Positions 62,538 through 64,000 of a stretch of 64,000 nt of DNA are shown piece by piece (the stretch's first letter is position 1; every line of letters starts with the position of its first letter). Where the stretch lies: assembly GCF_016900655.1 (NCBI RefSeq), contig NZ_JACJKH010000003.1, positions 62,001 to 126,000 on the forward strand, in the 5' to 3' direction. Source of the stretch: Drancourtella massiliensis. Its GTDB lineage: Bacteria > Bacillota > Clostridia > Lachnospirales > Lachnospiraceae. A model generated the notes under the pieces. The model did no database searches, was not told the DNA's origin, and worked only from the letters and a program-made list of their open reading frames with translations. A program made the position numbers and the translations under genes.

Positions 62538-64000
62538 GATTCAATCCCCCTTATCCTGCATAAATCCTGCTGTTTTTTGAACATGGCCGCATAACTGCCG
62601 TTTTGCAGCATCAGCTCTTCGTGCGTACCGCTCTCGGAGATTTCCCCTTTTTCCATCATGTAGATACAGTCGGATGCCGTCACATTGGCCAGACGGTGGG
62701 AAATAAAGAGAATGGTCTTTGTCTTTGCGAGTTCCCGGACCACTTCCATGATCTGGTCTTCACTTTCTACATCAATATTCGACGCCGCTTCGTCGAGAAT
62801 ATACATTGGCGTATCATGGAGAAGGGCTCGTGCAATGGCAAGACGCTGTCTCTGACCGCCGGAGAAATTGCTTCCCTGCTCCCCGAGCACCGTATCCAGT
62901 CCGTTCTGGTTTTCCAGAAATTCCAGAAGACGCACTTTCTGAAGCGCATCCTTCATCTCGGAATCGGACGCATCAGGATTTCCCATCCGGAGATTGTCCC
63001 GGACCGTTCCTTTAAAGAGATAACTGTTGTGGCGGATCAAGGTGACGGCATGCATCAGATTCTCCTCACGGATTTCGGATACCGGAATTCCGTTGATCCG
63101 GATCCGACCGCGGAAGTTCCGGATCTTCCCGGTCAGAAGAGCGGCGGCAGTACTTTTTCCACAGCCGGAAACACCGACAAGGGAGATAAAGCTGCCTGCC
63201 GGAATGGTCAGGGAAATATCCTTTAATACCGGTTTCTCTTTTTCATAGGAAAATTCTACGTGGTCAAAGGATGCCTGTACCGGACCGGCCTCCAGATGTT
63301 TTGTTCCGCTCTGTCCTTCCTCCAGATCCAGAATCCGGAAAATCTTGTCACTTGCCGACATTCCGTTCATGGCAATGTGGAAGAAGGAACCAAGGAGCCG
63401 GAGAGGAATGAAAAATTCCGATGCCAGAAGGATAATGGTAAATGCTCCGGCAAAGCTGACTCTGCCATCCGCGTATTCCAGCACGGTGACGATCATTCCG
63501 ATGGCTGCGCCGCCGTAGGCGACAAGATCCATCACACTGACAGAATTCAGCTGCATGGTCAGTACCTTCATGGTAATCTTGCGGAAGCGTTCGGCCTCCT
63601 CGTCCATCTCACGGGCTTTCATCCCGTCTGCCTGATAGATTTTCAGAGTTGTCAGTCCCTGCAGATTCTCCAGAAAACTGTCGCCGAGCTCCGTGTAGAT
63701 TCCCCAGTATTTATTCAGCAGTTTTTTGGCAAATTTCTGCACCGCCACAATGGATACCGGAATCAGCGGCACACAGATCAGAAGAATGAGGCTTGCCTTT
63801 AGGCTGACAGGAGCCAGCACAAGAAACAGTGTGACCGGAGCCAGAAGGCTGTAAAACAACTGCGGAAGATATTTTCCATAGTAGATCTCCAACTGTTCCA
63901 CTCCTTCTGTGGTTACCTGTACGACCTCGGAAGTCGGTACCTTTTCTTTATACGATGCACCGATCCGCAGAAGTTTTTCATAAATCTGGCGGCGCAGCAC
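62534..64000 (-). CDS. cydD: CydD-like ABC exporter subunit (5' end beyond the window)
   Basis: 488 residues are visible; the start lies past 64000 on the plus coordinate. The visible part holds membrane helices (QLFYSLLAPVTLFLVLAPVS, LVAYGGAAIGMIVTVLEYAD) and an ATPase domain with Walker A GVSGCGKST, signature FSGGQRQR and Walker B MYILDEAASNIDVE. It pairs with the downstream CydC-like subunit and is translationally coupled by the ATGA overlap. GLTTLKIYQADG matches the CydD membrane-domain loop. Confidence 0.9.
   Translation of the reverse strand: MLRRQIYEKLLRIGASYKEKVPTSEVVQVTTEGVEQLEIYYGKYLPQLFYSLLAPVTLFLVLAPVSLKASLILLICVPLIPVSIVAVQKFAKKLLNKYWGIYTELGDSFLENLQGLTTLKIYQADGMKAREMDEEAERFRKITMKVLTMQLNSVSVMDLVAYGGAAIGMIVTVLEYADGRVSFAGAFTIILLASEFFIPLRLLGSFFHIAMNGMSASDKIFRILDLEEGQSGTKHLEAGPVQASFDHVEFSYEKEKPVLKDISLTIPAGSFISLVGVSGCGKSTAAALLTGKIRNFRGRIRINGIPVSEIREENLMHAVTLIRHNSYLFKGTVRDNLRMGNPDASDSEMKDALQKVRLLEFLENQNGLDTVLGEQGSNFSGGQRQRLAIARALLHDTPMYILDEAASNIDVESEDQIMEVVRELAKTKTILFISHRLANVTASDCIYMMEKGEISESGTHEELMLQNGSYAAMFKKQQDLCRIRGIES

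Overview
The window looks like the chromosome of an anaerobic, low-to-mid GC Firmicute, most likely a gut member of the Lachnospiraceae. Grounds: Shine-Dalgarno sites of the AGGAGG type before almost every gene, sigma-A type promoters, many intrinsic terminators, an [FeFe]-hydrogenase, a 2-hydroxyacyl-CoA dehydratase-like iron-sulfur protein, a LicT/beta-glucoside PTS operon, a FeoAAB cluster with Cys-rich satellite proteins, and the carboxynorspermidine-type polyamine genes. I see no rRNA, tRNA, CRISPR array, intact insertion sequence or prophage. The organism name is inference.

Layout. 1-3.7 kb: end of a DnaJ-type chaperone gene, an amidohydrolase, an RlmD-like RNA methyltransferase and a GNAT acetyltransferase. 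3.7-4.5 kb: eroded reading frames and a 48-residue protein. 4.5-8.1 kb: a 1177-residue secreted coiled-coil protein with a central CAP/SCP domain and a C-terminal wall-anchor-like tail. 8.2-12.9 kb: a DUF3795-HD fusion, an XRE regulator, then a cyclic-di-GMP-I riboswitch with its own terminator in front of one long gene that fuses an [FeFe]-hydrogenase to rubredoxin and rubrerythrin. 12.9-19.7 kb: a metal island with CopA (carrying a C-terminal CopZ-like domain that has its own Shine-Dalgarno and ATG), AraC and ArsR regulators, a free HMA protein and a Zn/Cd-type P-type ATPase. 19.6-26.4 kb: a HAD phosphatase, a double-cubane-type protein, and licT-bglP-bglA with two antiterminator/terminator pairs. 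26.5-37.1 kb: M24 peptidase, GH31 alpha-glucosidase, endonuclease III, membrane proteins, and a DUF5107-TPR protein with a divergent AraC regulator. 37.3-41.1 kb: iron uptake (feoA, feoA, feoB, three small membrane proteins). 41-46.6 kb: RlmI-like methyltransferase, LacX-like epimerase, and a minus-strand operon XRE-HAD-radical SAM-DUF308. 46.8-52 kb: peptide use (PepT, YfcC transporter, PepV), RpiB and bacteriohemerythrin. 52-58 kb: a polyamine operon (speA, speE, speB, carboxynorspermidine dehydrogenase and decarboxylase) behind a long structured leader. 58-64 kb: TetR regulator, an unknown protein, a CNNM/CorC-type protein behind a leader with a terminator, and CydC/CydD, the latter running off the window.

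Themes. Several operons are controlled by RNA: a c-di-GMP riboswitch, LicT targets, and two leaders I cannot assign (polyamine operon; CNNM/CorC gene). Metal and oxygen handling recurs: copper and zinc export, iron uptake, hemerythrin, rubrerythrin. The strongest candidates for something new are the c-di-GMP-controlled hydrogenase-rubrerythrin fusion, the two unassigned leaders, and the CopA-CopZ fusion that still carries a perfect internal start site.
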